Below, piece by piece: positions 17,059-26,525 of a stretch of 64,000 nucleotides of DNA. How positions within the stretch are numbered: position 1 is the first letter of the stretch; each line of letters starts with the position of its first letter. The translations under genes and the position numbers were made by a program. This DNA is from Cocleimonas flava (GTDB taxonomy: Bacteria; Pseudomonadota; Gammaproteobacteria; Thiotrichales; Thiotrichaceae), in NCBI RefSeq assembly GCF_004339015.1, contig NZ_SMFQ01000004.1, positions 496,001 to 560,000 on the forward strand, written 5' to 3'. The notes under the pieces are model-generated. The model was not told the DNA's origin. It ran no database searches and was given only the letters and a program-made list of their open reading frames with translations.

Positions 17059-17141
17059 GTCACCCCCCTACTTTTGAATGATATTACGCTTTTGTCTTTT
17101 AAAAGCGTAAATAGAATTTATGCTTTGCGAGGCACTTTTTT
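17059..17141 (+). repeat. Dispersed C-run/T-run element, copy 6, split by a hairpin unit
   Basis: The left part AGTCACCCCCCTACTTTT (17059-17075 region) and the right part AGGCACTTTTTT (17130-17141) are parted by a 54-base hairpin unit. Joining the two ends restores a standard copy, nearly identical to copy 7. It lies 37 bases after the metR stop. Confidence 0.85.
17076..17129 (+). repeat. 54-bp hairpin unit (single copy)
   Basis: Runs from GAATGATATTACGC to GAATTTATGCTTTGCG. The stem is TTACGCTTTT pairing with AAAAGCGTAA, with a 7-base loop. It is homologous to the three tandem 55-bp units at 37929-38087. Outer bases (GAATGA and AATTTATGCTTTGCG) are conserved, whereas stem bases differ in compensating pairs. 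Confidence 0.8.
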
Positions 17142-17185
17142 ATTTACCTAATAATGAATAAAAAACAATTTCCCCAGAGATTATC

Positions 17186-17248
17186 TTGTACATCGACGAT
17201 TCCTTATGGAATCTACGATGAACCTTTCTGGCTCCTGGTGAGCCTCGA
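17186..17248. repeat. 63-bp hairpin repeat, copy A
   Basis: Contains two stem-loops: CATCG-AC-GATTCC-TTAT-GGAATC-TA-CGATG (split stem with a small internal loop) and GGCTC-CTGGT-GAGCC. It differs from copy B (17297-17359) at four positions. It lies downstream of the convergent metR and homocysteine methyltransferase genes. Confidence 0.85.
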
Positions 17249-17296
17249 CTTGGTAAATTATGAGTTATCGGAAATAGAGCTGAGACTTATCAATCA

Positions 17297-17359
17297 TTGT
17301 GCATCGACAATTCCTTACGGAATCTACGATGAACCTTTCTGGCTCCCGGTGAGCCTCGA
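17297..17359. repeat. 63-bp hairpin repeat, copy B
   Basis: Second copy, 111 bases from the first, with stem-loops CATCG-AC-AATTCC-TTAC-GGAATC-TA-CGATG and GGCTC-CCGGT-GAGCC. It begins 4 bases beyond the stop of the leftward homocysteine methyltransferase gene, so it will form part of that mRNA's 3' end. No T-run follows, so mRNA stabilisation or pausing fits better than intrinsic termination. Confidence 0.85.
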
Positions 17360-17363
17360 AAGG

Positions 17364-18428
17364 TCACTTTCTACGACGAGAACGTCTTGGCGCATCCTTC
17401 TGCACATACGCCCCTTCAGCAATAGATAACTTACCTTCAAGCTGTGCAATTGCGCCGGTGCTTAACTCACCCAATCGTTGTTCGATTTCTTCTTTAGATG
17501 GAGAATCACCTTTGCTGTGATTATCAATCGCCTTGCGCATTGCTGCGACGTGATTATAAGATGTACCGCAACAGCCACCGATGATTCTGGCACCTGCATC
17601 GATTGCCATTCCGGCGTAGTCGGCCATAATGGCTTCTGTTCCGCTGTAGACGATTTCGCCATCGATATATTCGGGAACACCGCAATTAGCTTTGGAGATG
17701 ATAATCGCTTCATCAGCCTTATTGCCATCAAGATTAGAAAGAGAGGTTTTGATATTGATTACCGCCGCGAGTAACTCTGCCGCTCCGATACCGCAGTTAG
17801 AGCCAAATGCAATCAGCGGTGTATCCATTTCCTCTGAGGCTTTCACAATATCATCAGGAGATAAACCCATCATGGTGCGGCCATTGGTGTCGATACTGTA
17901 GGTAGTTACGATCGGCAAACCTAAACCTGCACACGCCTCAACAGCAGCTGCAGCTTCTTCTTTTGAGGATAGTGTCTCAATCCAGAAGACATCAACACCG
18001 CCCTTCTTCAACGCTTCTGCTTGTTCACGAAATGCCACGACCGCTTCTTCATGAGTCATCGTTCCTAACGGCACAATCAATTCACCGGTTGGCCCCATCG
18101 AGCCAGCACAGACAATTTGACGACCCGATTTTTCGATTTCAGCTTTGAGTAATTTAACGCCATTTACGTTGAGTTCTTCGACACGTTTTTCCGCACCGTG
18201 TAACTTCATTCGATATTGTGTGCCACCAAAGGTATTGGTCAAGATGATGTCTGAACCCGCTTCGACAAAATTACGATAATGCTGAGAAATTCTATCAGAG
18301 TGATCTGTATTCCAGAGTTCTGGCGCATCACCGGTTTGTAACCCCATACCAAATAGATTGGAGCCAGTTGCCCCATCTGCCAGAAGTACGCCTTTTTCTT
18401 CGAGTAAATCGTGTAATAGTGTCGACAT
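17364..18428 (-). CDS. Homocysteine S-methyltransferase (BHMT/MetH-N domain)
   Basis: The start is placed at MSTLLHDLLEEKGVLLADGATGSNL (18428), giving 354 residues; the open frame extends 43 codons further upstream but that part has no family character. The Pfam-type S-methyl_trans barrel shows ADGATGSNL, LTNTFGGTQYRM, AGSMGPTGELI, and the zinc cysteines in FGSNCGIG and GGCCGTSYNH. It transfers methyl to homocysteine from a donor such as betaine or S-methylmethionine; the donor is not evident. A basic tail (RRSRRRK) ends the protein. Proximity to metE/metR gives a second methionine-forming route. Confidence 0.85.
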   Translation of the reverse strand: MSTLLHDLLEEKGVLLADGATGSNLFGMGLQTGDAPELWNTDHSDRISQHYRNFVEAGSDIILTNTFGGTQYRMKLHGAEKRVEELNVNGVKLLKAEIEKSGRQIVCAGSMGPTGELIVPLGTMTHEEAVVAFREQAEALKKGGVDVFWIETLSSKEEAAAAVEACAGLGLPIVTTYSIDTNGRTMMGLSPDDIVKASEEMDTPLIAFGSNCGIGAAELLAAVINIKTSLSNLDGNKADEAIIISKANCGVPEYIDGEIVYSGTEAIMADYAGMAIDAGARIIGGCCGTSYNHVAAMRKAIDNHSKGDSPSKEEIEQRLGELSTGAIAQLEGKLSIAEGAYVQKDAPRRSRRRK

Positions 18429-18738
18429 GGTTTTAGTTCTTACTTGTTGTATATAAAGGTATAAAGGCATTATCCCACTAAATGCAGGTACTTTCATTAA
18501 GCCTTGAGTAGATGTCGCAACGGTTATCAAGCATGACGTAGAAATCGGCTTATTCACACATGTCTATTACAAATCTATTGCAAAGTGTAAGCCACCTCCC
18601 CACTTTGAGGCACTTTTTTATTTGATGGAAACTTAAAGTGTTTGCTCTAACATCTGAAAAACTTCCATGTTAATATTCTCTGCCATCCAAAACGTAGAAT
18701 TTACGTGAAAGCAACAAATAACTAATGACAGTAACGAC
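18429..18738. other. Intergenic region between divergent methyltransferase and trpD
   Basis: These 310 bases carry the promoters of two divergent genes and one dispersed-element copy (18591-18619). I could not assign promoter boxes with confidence and saw no trp-type attenuator. Confidence 0.5.
18591..18619 (+). repeat. Dispersed C-run/T-run element, copy 7
   Basis: Reads GCCACCTCCCCACTTTGAGG then CACTTTTTT. CCTC pairs with GAGG, compensating for a change seen in most other copies. It lies between two divergent genes, so it cannot terminate either. Confidence 0.85.
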
Positions 18739-19755
18739 ATGAATATCCAATCAGCAATTAACAAAGCGATAGAAAGAGAAAACCTTAGCATTGATGAGAT
18801 GACTGATGTCATGCACCAGATAATGACAGGTCAGGCAACCGATGCTCAAATAGGCGGATTTCTTATCGCGATGCGCATGAAAGGTGAAACCGTTGAAGAA
18901 ATTGCAGCAGCAGCAAAAGTGATGAGATCACTCGCTACACCGGTAAATCTAGATAAAGATAAACTGGTTGAAATCGTCGGCACAGGCGGAGATGGCAGTA
19001 GCACCTTCAATATTTCAACCGCTAGTTGTCTGGTTGTTGCAGCAGCTGGTGGACGTGTTGCCAAACATGGTAATCGATCTGTTTCCAGTAGCTCCGGTGC
19101 TGCGGATTTACTCGAAGCAGCGGGTGTCAATCTTGAAATAACTGCAGATCAGGTAAAACAATGTGTCGATGATATTGGTGTTGGTTTTATGTTTGCACCC
19201 AAGCATCACAGCGCAATGAAGCATGCTATCGGCCCGCGTAAAGAAATGGGTGCACGCACCTTATTTAATTTACTCGGTCCTTTGACCAGTCCTGCTGGCA
19301 CACCGAATCAAGTGCTGGGGGTTTTCAGTAAACAATGGGTAAGACCGGTTGCCGAAGTACTCCTGCAATTAGGTTCGAACCATGTAATGGTTGTGCATGG
19401 CAAAGATGGGATGGATGAAATCAGCATCTCTACAGATACCTATGTTGCCGAGCTCAAAGATGGAGAGATTACAGAGTACACAATCAAACCTGAAGACTTC
19501 GGTTTAAAGCAAAGCCCTATTAGCCATATCCGCGTCAAGAATGCCGAAGAAAGTCTGGCAATGGTCAATTCGGTTTTAAACAATGACAATAGTCCGGCGA
19601 GAGATATTGTTGCCTTGAATGCTGGTGCGGCTATCTATGTTGCCGGCTTGACTGCTTCACATCAGGCTGGCGTTGAACGCGCTTTAGAAGTGATTGAATC
19701 TGGTGCGGCCCGCCAGAAATTGCTCGACCTTATCCACGAAACTAACTCGTTCTAG
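18739..19755 (+). CDS. trpD: Anthranilate phosphoribosyltransferase
   Basis: This 338-residue enzyme joins anthranilate and PRPP in tryptophan synthesis. The diagnostic motifs are present: [17 protein letters not shown] (PRPP-binding GTGGD), [23 protein letters not shown] (KHGNR), [37 protein letters not shown] and [11 protein letters not shown]. The length is normal. It is followed 31 bases later by trpC; trpE and trpG are not in the window. Confidence 0.97.
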   Translation: MNIQSAINKAIERENLSIDEMTDVMHQIMTGQATDAQIGGFLIAMRMKGETVEEIAAAAKVMRSLATPVNLDKDKLVEIVGTGGDGSSTFNISTASCLVVAAAGGRVAKHGNRSVSSSSGAADLLEAAGVNLEITADQVKQCVDDIGVGFMFAPKHHSAMKHAIGPRKEMGARTLFNLLGPLTSPAGTPNQVLGVFSKQWVRPVAEVLLQLGSNHVMVVHGKDGMDEISISTDTYVAELKDGEITEYTIKPEDFGLKQSPISHIRVKNAEESLAMVNSVLNNDNSPARDIVALNAGAAIYVAGLTASHQAGVERALEVIESGAARQKLLDLIHETNSF

Positions 19756-19786
19756 CCTTTGCTAGCGATACTGGAATTTGAACACC

Positions 19787-20587
19787 ATGGAAAGTAACAC
19801 CCCTGACATTCTAAAGAAGATTATTCTTCGTAAAGAACAAGAAATAGCTGAACGCCTTCAAATAAATAGTTTGGACGACGTTATCAAACGTGTTGAAAAC
19901 GCTTCACCTGTACGTGGTTTCGTCAACTCAATGCAACAACGTATTGCCAATGGTGATGCTGCGGTAATTGCAGAAGTTAAAAAAGCCTCGCCGAGCAAAG
20001 GCGTAATTCGCGAGCACTTCATTCCTGCAGAAATTGCCAAAAGTTATGAGAACGGTGGCGCTAGCTGTTTATCTGTTCTGACGGATATCGACTTTTTCCA
20101 AGGCAGTGACGAGTATTTACAACAAGCAAGAACAGCTTGTGAATTACCGGTAATTCGTAAAGATTTTATGGTCGACCCTTATCAGGTTTACGAAGCACGC
20201 GCGATGGGGGCAGATTGTATACTGCTGATTGTCGCTGTATTAAGCGATGAAAAAATGTCATCGCTGTATCATCTGGCGCGTGAGCTCGGCATGGATGTAT
20301 TGATTGAAGTGCATGATGAAGAAGAACTGATGCGTTCATTACCGCTAGACGCAACCTTGGTCGGCATCAATAATCGAAATCTGCGAAATTTCGAAACCTC
20401 GCTAGATACCACTCTGAACCTGCTTGATAAAATACCTGAAGAGCGCATTGTGGTGACAGAAAGCGGCATACATAATGCCGAGCATGTGAAATTGATGCGT
20501 GATCATCAGGTCAACGCATTTCTTGTCGGCGAAGCCTTTATGCGCGCAGATGAGCCAGGCGAAGAGCTAAAGAAATTATTCTTTTAG
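19787..20587 (+). CDS. trpC: Indole-3-glycerol phosphate synthase
   Basis: I use the ATG at 19787 ([13 protein letters not shown]); a TTG three codons earlier is possible. At about 266 residues it is a monofunctional TrpC without the TrpF domain. Motifs are [14 protein letters not shown] (catalytic Lys), [74 protein letters not shown] and [10 protein letters not shown]. It forms an operon with trpD. Confidence 0.96.
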   Translation: MESNTPDILKKIILRKEQEIAERLQINSLDDVIKRVENASPVRGFVNSMQQRIANGDAAVIAEVKKASPSKGVIREHFIPAEIAKSYENGGASCLSVLTDIDFFQGSDEYLQQARTACELPVIRKDFMVDPYQVYEARAMGADCILLIVAVLSDEKMSSLYHLARELGMDVLIEVHDEEELMRSLPLDATLVGINNRNLRNFETSLDTTLNLLDKIPEERIVVTESGIHNAEHVKLMRDHQVNAFLVGEAFMRADEPGEELKKLFF

Positions 20588-20709
20588 TCACGTGTAATTA
20601 TTTTTAATCGTTTTCCAAGTTAAACACGTTTAAAACGCTTTAAAACAATCCAAACGTAACAACAATACGTACTCATAAACCTAACACAATGATTTGGTAA
20701 TTTTTACCC

Positions 20710-21531
20710 ATGTTCACCTATCCTGAAATTGATCCTATTCTTATCCATTTCTCTGAAACCACTGGAGTACGTTGGTACGGTTTAATGTATGTCATCGGCT
20801 TTGTTGCTTTTCTTGTTTTAGGAAAAATCAGAGCCAGACGCCCACACAGCCCGGTTAAACCAGAGCAAGTTGACGACATCATGTTTTATGGCGCAATTGG
20901 CGTCATCGCAGGTGGCAGAATTGGGGAGATGTTCTTTTATCAATTTTCAGAATTGATGGCTGACCCGATGAAGCTGTTCCGCTTATGGGAACCCGGCATG
21001 AGTTTTCATGGTGGTTTAATTGGCGTTTTAATCGCCATGTTGATACTTGCCAGAAAATGGAATCTACGCTTTCTACAACTCGGTGACTTTATCGCCCCAA
21101 TGGTGCCTATCGGTTTAGGCGCTGGCAGAATGGGGAATTTCATCAATGGCGAACTTTGGGGACGCCCTACTGACGTTCCGTGGGGAATGATTTTCCCACA
21201 CGTTGATGACCAAGCGCGACATGCCTCGCAACTCTACGAGTTTATTGGTGAAGGTGTGTTGTTATTTCTTATTCTGTGGTTCTTCTCGAAAAAGCCACGT
21301 CCACTAGGTGCCGTTTCAGGGCTTTTCCTACTCGGTTATGGTATTGCCCGTTCGACCGTAGAGTTTTTCAGAGTTCCGGATAATAGTGATTTCCTTGGAA
21401 TTGAATGGCTCACACAGGGCCAACTATTATCCATACCGATGATCATTGCTGGTATCGGATTAATCGTATGGGCATACAAAAGTAACAATGCAGACATAGA
21501 GCCGAGAACCAAAAAGGGAGCAAAAGCATGA
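20710..21531 (+). CDS. lgt: Prolipoprotein diacylglyceryl transferase
   Basis: This 273-residue inner-membrane enzyme moves diacylglycerol from phosphatidylglycerol to the lipobox Cys of prolipoproteins. Hallmarks are [12 protein letters not shown] near the N-terminus, [10 protein letters not shown], and the Lgt signature [25 protein letters not shown], with seven expected membrane helices. Its TGA overlaps the thyA ATG (ATGA), the widely conserved lgt-thyA coupling of gammaproteobacteria. Confidence 0.97.
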   Translation: MFTYPEIDPILIHFSETTGVRWYGLMYVIGFVAFLVLGKIRARRPHSPVKPEQVDDIMFYGAIGVIAGGRIGEMFFYQFSELMADPMKLFRLWEPGMSFHGGLIGVLIAMLILARKWNLRFLQLGDFIAPMVPIGLGAGRMGNFINGELWGRPTDVPWGMIFPHVDDQARHASQLYEFIGEGVLLFLILWFFSKKPRPLGAVSGLFLLGYGIARSTVEFFRVPDNSDFLGIEWLTQGQLLSIPMIIAGIGLIVWAYKSNNADIEPRTKKGAKA

Positions 21532-22322
21532 AGCAATACCTCGATTTAATGCGTCACGTTTATGAAAACGGTACGGTTAAAGAAGACCGCACAGGTACTG
21601 GCACCAAATCTGTTTTTGGCTACCAGGCGCGTTACGATTTATCAGAAGGCTTCCCTCTTGTAACCACCAAAAAATGCCATCTGGGTTCTATCATCCATGA
21701 ACTATTATGGTTCTTAAAAGGTGATACCAATATCAAATACCTCAAAGATAACGGTGTGCGTATCTGGGATGAATGGGCTGATGAAGATGGAAACCTGGGA
21801 CCTGTTTACGGTTCGCAATGGCGCTCATGGCCAACACCGTCAGGTGATCATATCGACCAGATTTCAATGATTATTGATCAAATCAAAAATACGCCTGATT
21901 CACGTCGAATTATCGTAAGCGCATGGAATGTTGCTGACGTTGAAAACATGGCGCTTCCACCTTGTCATGCATTCTTCCAGTTTTATGTGGCGAATGGCAA
22001 GCTTTCTTGCCAATTGTATCAACGCAGTGCAGATATCTTCCTCGGCGTGCCTTTTAATATTGCTTCTTATGCGCTGTTGACCATGATGGTGGCGCAGGTT
22101 ACTGGACTGGAAGCGGGTGATTTTATTCATACGCTGGGCGATGCGCATTTGTATTCTAATCACATGGAACAGGCCGAATTACAATTAAGTCGTGATCCAC
22201 TGCCACTCCCAACGATGAAAATTAATCCTGACGTGGATTCTATTTTCGATTTCAAGTTCGAAGATTTTGAATTACAGAATTATGAAGCGCATCCTCATAT
22301 AAAAGGGGTGGTTGCTGTTTAG
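21528..22322 (+). CDS. thyA: Thymidylate synthase
   Basis: At 264 residues this is a standard ThyA, making dTMP from dUMP and methylenetetrahydrofolate. Visible are [28 protein letters not shown], the active-site Cys in [37 protein letters not shown] and [13 protein letters not shown]. The gene overlaps lgt by four bases. The last codons and the bases after the stop form a GC-rich hairpin (GGGGTGG...CCACCCC) that runs into dispersed-element copy 8. Confidence 0.98.
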   Translation: MKQYLDLMRHVYENGTVKEDRTGTGTKSVFGYQARYDLSEGFPLVTTKKCHLGSIIHELLWFLKGDTNIKYLKDNGVRIWDEWADEDGNLGPVYGSQWRSWPTPSGDHIDQISMIIDQIKNTPDSRRIIVSAWNVADVENMALPPCHAFFQFYVANGKLSCQLYQRSADIFLGVPFNIASYALLTMMVAQVTGLEAGDFIHTLGDAHLYSNHMEQAELQLSRDPLPLPTMKINPDVDSIFDFKFEDFELQNYEAHPHIKGVVAV

Positions 22323-22326
22323 CAAA

Positions 22327-22355
22327 CCCACCCCCCTACTTAAAGGCGCTTTTTT
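22327..22355 (+). repeat. Dispersed C-run/T-run element, copy 8
   Basis: Reads CCCACCCCCCTACTTAAAGG then CGCTTTTTT, starting 4 bases after the thyA stop. Its C-run can pair with GGGGTGG at the thyA 3' end, giving a larger terminator-like structure. Confidence 0.85.
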
Positions 22356-22393
22356 AGAACATTCTAATTGAGCCTCTATCGATAGAGAGCTGT

Positions 22394-23779
22394 TTAATCC
22401 AGCTCTGTAGACTCCTTTATCAACGCATCGTAGTCTTCACTACTCATCAAATTACGTTCCAGTATTAATTCTCGAATAGTACGTCTCGACGTTAATGCTT
22501 CGACCGCTATTTCAGATGAAATCTCATAACCCAATTGCGGATTCAAAAGCGTCACCAAGGTGATACTCTTTTCCAGATTTTTCTGACAATGCTCGATATT
22601 CGGCGTGATACCTGAAACGCAACGATCACCCAGAATGCGCATTGCACGTTTCATAATGTCAATCGATTGAAACAGGTTTGCAACCATCACCGGCTCAAAA
22701 GCATTCAATTGCAATTGCCCACCTTCACACGCCAGCATGACGGTCAGGTCATTACCCATCACCTGATAAGCCACTTGATTAACCATCTCTGGAATCACCG
22801 GATTCACCTTGCCCGGCATAATTGATGAGCCGGCTTGTACAGGTGGTAAATTAATTTCGCCGATGCCTGCCCGTGGACCACAAGACAGCAAACGTAAATC
22901 ATTACAGATTTTTGATAACTTGGTCGCAGTACGGCGTAACACTCCAGACCATGTGAGATAAATACCAGTATCAGACGTTGCTTCGATTGGATTTGCAGCA
23001 GGTGTGACCGAGAAACCACTGATCTCAGCAAGGTGTTTACATGCGACTGCTGCAAACCCTTTTGGTGCATTGACACCTGTGCCTATCGCTGTGCCACCGA
23101 GCCCTACTTCCCCAAGTAAACCTTCTAAGTCACGAAAGCGTTGTTTCTCTTCGCTTAAGGTATCGGCAAACGCCTGAAATTCTTGCCCCAGGGTCATGGG
23201 AACAGCGTCCTGTAATTGGGTTCTACCAATTTTATAGATCGATTTAAATAATTCCGCACGATCTTTGAAATGCCCAATCAATTGCTCTAGGGCTGCCAGT
23301 AAATCTGCATGACTCAATAGCAATCCAACACGAAAAGCGGTTGGATAAACATCATTAGTGGATTGCGATAAATTCACATGGTCATTGGGGTGTAAATTCT
23401 TATAGCTACCTTTTTCATGACCAAGTATTTCCAAGGCACGATTAGCAATGACTTCATTGGCATTCATATTGGTCGAGGTACCTGCGCCACCTTGAATCAA
23501 GTCGACGACAAAGTGCTCATGCAATTTGCCATCAATGATTTCATCACAGGCCTGATTAATCGCAGCTGCTAATTTTTCATCAATCAGACCAAATTCTAGA
23601 TTAGCGGCCAAGGTGGCTTTTTTGACCATCGCTAATGCGATAATAATTCGTGGAAAATGGTTAATTTGAACCCCGGTAATGGTGAAATTTTCCAGTGCCC
23701 GAGCAGTATGTACGCCATAGTAAGCGTCTTTGGGAATATCTAAACTACCAAGGAAATCTTTTTCTGTACGTATTGCCAT
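22394..23779 (-). CDS. aspA: Aspartate ammonia-lyase
   Basis: This 461-residue fumarase/aspartase-superfamily lyase shows EKDFLGSLDIPKDAYYGVHTARALENF, HEHFVVDLIQGGAGTSTNMNANEVIANRALEILG, LHPNDHVNLSQSTNDVYPTAFR and the superfamily signature GSSIMPGKVNPVIPEMVNQV. The DLIQGGAGTSTNMN and NDHVNLSQSTND forms favour aspartase (aspartate to fumarate plus ammonia) over class II fumarase. It is a single gene, convergent with thyA. Confidence 0.88.
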   Translation of the reverse strand: MAIRTEKDFLGSLDIPKDAYYGVHTARALENFTITGVQINHFPRIIIALAMVKKATLAANLEFGLIDEKLAAAINQACDEIIDGKLHEHFVVDLIQGGAGTSTNMNANEVIANRALEILGHEKGSYKNLHPNDHVNLSQSTNDVYPTAFRVGLLLSHADLLAALEQLIGHFKDRAELFKSIYKIGRTQLQDAVPMTLGQEFQAFADTLSEEKQRFRDLEGLLGEVGLGGTAIGTGVNAPKGFAAVACKHLAEISGFSVTPAANPIEATSDTGIYLTWSGVLRRTATKLSKICNDLRLLSCGPRAGIGEINLPPVQAGSSIMPGKVNPVIPEMVNQVAYQVMGNDLTVMLACEGGQLQLNAFEPVMVANLFQSIDIMKRAMRILGDRCVSGITPNIEHCQKNLEKSITLVTLLNPQLGYEISSEIAVEALTSRRTIRELILERNLMSSEDYDALIKESTELD

Positions 23780-24095
23780 AGCAACCTCTTAGTTAGTGTA
23801 TGAAAAGGCTTTGTTAGCAGGATAAAAAACACAAGCCTGTGAATTAACTTTATAGACCAAACAATCAATGTATTTATTAAATAATAGTTAAATTTTTAGC
23901 TTAAAACCCAAATTAAAAAATATAGTGAAAACCTCAAAATGCTTTCTGTACAATTCGAGCGAAAATCCTAAAGATCATATCGAATCTAAAAAAACTGCCC
24001 ATAAGTAGGGGGGTGGCTTTCTATTATTTTATAATTAGAAAATACAACTACACTTGTGTAATACACCCAGAAATATTCTGTAAGGAATCGAAATA
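23780..24095. other. Intergenic region, divergent aspA and MDR gene
   Basis: These 316 very AT-rich bases hold dispersed-element copy 9 (23988-24016). No gene or RNA is visible. Confidence 0.5.
23988..24016 (-). repeat. Dispersed C-run/T-run element, copy 9
   Basis: Plus strand reads AAAAAAACTGCCCATAAG then TAGGGGGGTGG. It sits 80 bases upstream of a rightward gene in a divergent region. Confidence 0.85.
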
Positions 24096-25208
24096 ATGAG
24101 CAACACCATACCGAATACCATGACTGCCGCTCTACTCACAGGACACGGCGGCCTGGATAAACTGGAATATCGACACGATGTTGCTACACCAAGCCCTAAA
24201 GCCAATGAGGTTTTGATCAAAGTTTCTGCGGCAGGCATCAACAATACCGACATTAATACCCGCATTGCCTGGTATTCAAAATCGGTTAACACAGCCACAG
24301 ACTCTGTTGCTACAGCAGGTTTTGATGATGCGAATGCAGACGATAGCTCATGGACAGGTGAAGCCATTAAATTCCCCCGCATTCAAGGTGCAGACGTTTG
24401 TGGGGTGATTGTTGCAGTGGGTGATCAGGTGAGTAATGAACGAATTGGTGAAAGAGTTCTGATCAGAAGCATTATGCAAACTTACACTGAATTTAGACCT
24501 TACGAGTGTTGGACATTTGGCTCAGAAATCGATGGCGGTTTTGCGCAATATACCGTGGCTCCAGCAGCAGAAAGTTACCCTGTAAAAAGTGAGTGGAGTG
24601 ATGCTGAACTTGCATCGATACCATGTGCCTATTCTACGGCTGAAAACATACTACATCGTGCGGGTATAAAAGCAGGCGAAACGGTTTTGGTTTTGGTTAC
24701 GGGTGCGTCTGGCGGTGTTGGATCAGCTGCAGTGCAATTAGTGAAACGCCGTGGTGCTTGGGTTATCGCTGTTACCAGCCAATCAAAAGCCGAAGAAGTA
24801 AAACAACTTGGGGCAGATGAGATTGTCTTTCGCGGAGAATCTATCACCGATAAAATAGGTGCCGACCAATTAGATGTCGTTATTGATCTGGTCGCTGGAA
24901 AAGATTGGCCCATGTTTATCGATGCTTTAAAACGTGGTGGTCGTTATGCAACCGCCGGCGCGATTGCTGGACCTATGGTCGAGCTAGACATAAGAACATT
25001 ATACTTAAAAGACCTCACCTTTTTTGGCTGTACATTTCAAGATGAAATCGTTTTTCAAAATTTGATCAAGTACATTGAGGCCAATGAGATTAAACCCTTA
25101 GTAGCGAAGTCCTATCCCCTTTCTGATATCGCAGCAGCCCAAACGGACTTCTTGCAAAAAACACATACGGGCAAACTGGTTTTAATTCCTCCGACATCTG
25201 ATGCGTAA
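24096..25208 (+). CDS. Medium-chain dehydrogenase/reductase (zinc-type ADH superfamily)
   Basis: This 370-residue MDR oxidoreductase has an N-terminal GroES-like domain (ANEVLIKVSAAGINNTDINTRIAWYS, IQGADVCGVIVAVGDQV, IGERVLIRS) and a Rossmann domain (GETVLVLVTGASGGVGSAAVQLVKRRGAWVIAVTSQSKAEEVKQLGADE). The catalytic zinc ligands of true alcohol dehydrogenases are not evident, so a quinone-oxidoreductase-like or reductase role is likelier. The AAGGAATCG ribosome site is well placed. The substrate is unknown and the gene stands alone. Confidence 0.8.
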   Translation: MSNTIPNTMTAALLTGHGGLDKLEYRHDVATPSPKANEVLIKVSAAGINNTDINTRIAWYSKSVNTATDSVATAGFDDANADDSSWTGEAIKFPRIQGADVCGVIVAVGDQVSNERIGERVLIRSIMQTYTEFRPYECWTFGSEIDGGFAQYTVAPAAESYPVKSEWSDAELASIPCAYSTAENILHRAGIKAGETVLVLVTGASGGVGSAAVQLVKRRGAWVIAVTSQSKAEEVKQLGADEIVFRGESITDKIGADQLDVVIDLVAGKDWPMFIDALKRGGRYATAGAIAGPMVELDIRTLYLKDLTFFGCTFQDEIVFQNLIKYIEANEIKPLVAKSYPLSDIAAAQTDFLQKTHTGKLVLIPPTSDA

Positions 25209-25459
25209 GTATCCTCAAAATAACAATCAATGACCAGAGCAAAACAAAGACACTACAAATACTAAAAAACACCCTATTTCTGCACAAAAAACGTAAAACT
25301 TCTTGAATTACGCTAGAAAGCCTCAATTTATGATAAGACCCGCTATTATTCATTATTTTTATTAAAATAGAATAGCCTTTGTCGATATATCGGGTTAAAA
25401 TTCACTAAATTTGACGCGTTTTGTCTTCAACTTCCTCTAAAATCAAGAAAAAAGCAAAA

Positions 25460-25897
25460 ATGGCTAAAATACTACTACTGAATGGTCCTAACCTGAATTT
25501 GCTTGGGACAAGAGAGCCTGAAATCTATGGTTCTGATACTTTAGACGATATTGCCAAACGCCTTGAAAAACAAGCTTCTGAAAAATCTCACACCTTTGAA
25601 CATGTGCAAAGTAATTCAGAATCAACGCTTATAGAAACTATTCACCAGGCAGCCAGAGATGGAGTCGAATTTATTTTGATCAATCCTGCTGCTTATACCC
25701 ATACCAGTGTCGCTATCCGCGATGCCCTTCTGGGGACACAAATTCCTTTTATAGAAATACATATATCCAATGTGCATCAACGCGAAGCATTCCGTCAGCA
25801 TTCTTATTTTTCAGATATTGCTGTTGGTACTATCGTGGGCTTGGGTGCGCTCGGTTACGAGCTTGGCTTACAGGCAGCTTTAAACCAGTTGGATTAA
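25460..25897 (+). CDS. aroQ: 3-dehydroquinate dehydratase, type II
   Basis: The start is set at the ATG beginning [24 protein letters not shown], giving 145 residues, the usual length; an upstream TTG would add 13 basic residues with no family support. Motifs are [13 protein letters not shown] (catalytic Tyr in IYG), [23 protein letters not shown] and [17 protein letters not shown]. It acts in the shikimate pathway. The aroQ-accB-accC order is common in gammaproteobacteria. Confidence 0.96.
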   Translation: MAKILLLNGPNLNLLGTREPEIYGSDTLDDIAKRLEKQASEKSHTFEHVQSNSESTLIETIHQAARDGVEFILINPAAYTHTSVAIRDALLGTQIPFIEIHISNVHQREAFRQHSYFSDIAVGTIVGLGALGYELGLQAALNQLD

Positions 25898-25974
25898 CCA
25901 TAAAGTCATTATCTGCAGTTAAATGTCTGTATCGATATGACTAACTTATAGAAATTTAAATTAGAGAACACATT

Positions 25975-26427
25975 ATGGACGTTAGAAAAATCAAAAAACT
26001 GATCGAGCTAATCGAAAGCAGCGATATCGCAGAACTGGAGATTGTTGAAGGCGAAGAATCAGTAAGAATTTCACGTAACTCTACAACGCCTGTATATGCT
26101 GCACCTCCAGCTGCAGCTCCACAGTATAGTGCGCCACCAGTGGCTACTGATATGTCGGCCTCTCCTGGACTTCCGGATACGAGTGCACCACAAGGCGAAA
26201 CGATTGATGCGCCAATGGTAGGTACGTTTTATAGTGCCGCTTCACCAACGTCTCCACCATTCGTTAGCGTTGGTTCTAAAGTCGCTATTGGCGATACGCT
26301 TTGCATCATCGAAGCAATGAAAATGCTTAACCAGATTGAGTCTGACAAAGCCGGCACTATCAAAGAAATCTTACTAGAAAATGAGACGCCTGTTGAATTT
26401 GGGCAACCACTTTATGTTATTGAATAA
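25975..26427 (+). CDS. accB: Biotin carboxyl carrier protein of acetyl-CoA carboxylase
   Basis: This 150-residue protein has an N-terminal helix-rich part ([32 protein letters not shown]), an Ala/Pro-rich linker (about residues 42-80), and a C-terminal biotinyl domain with DAPMVGTFY and the biotin site [12 protein letters not shown], where the Lys carries biotin. It works with accC, which begins 98 bases later. Confidence 0.97.
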   Translation: MDVRKIKKLIELIESSDIAELEIVEGEESVRISRNSTTPVYAAPPAAAPQYSAPPVATDMSASPGLPDTSAPQGETIDAPMVGTFYSAASPTSPPFVSVGSKVAIGDTLCIIEAMKMLNQIESDKAGTIKEILLENETPVEFGQPLYVIE

Positions 26428-26525
26428 GCTTGTCTTTTAAACACAGTTTTTTATAAACCCGTTTTATATTAAATTTTTCAAATAGACAGATAAATAATAA
26501 TCGAGTCAGATATTGAGACAATTAA

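Noticed and set aside
17154-17429. Plus-strand 91-codon frame containing the peptide STIPYGIYDEPFW twice
   Set aside because: The repetition reflects the 63-bp hairpin repeats, and the frame overlaps the 3' end of the antisense methyltransferase gene with no ribosome site. Mentioned as a finding but not called as a gene.
18429-18557. 43-codon N-terminal extension of the homocysteine methyltransferase
   Set aside because: The family's conserved barrel begins at MSTLLHDLLEEKG; the extension has no conserved features and lies in the promoter region.
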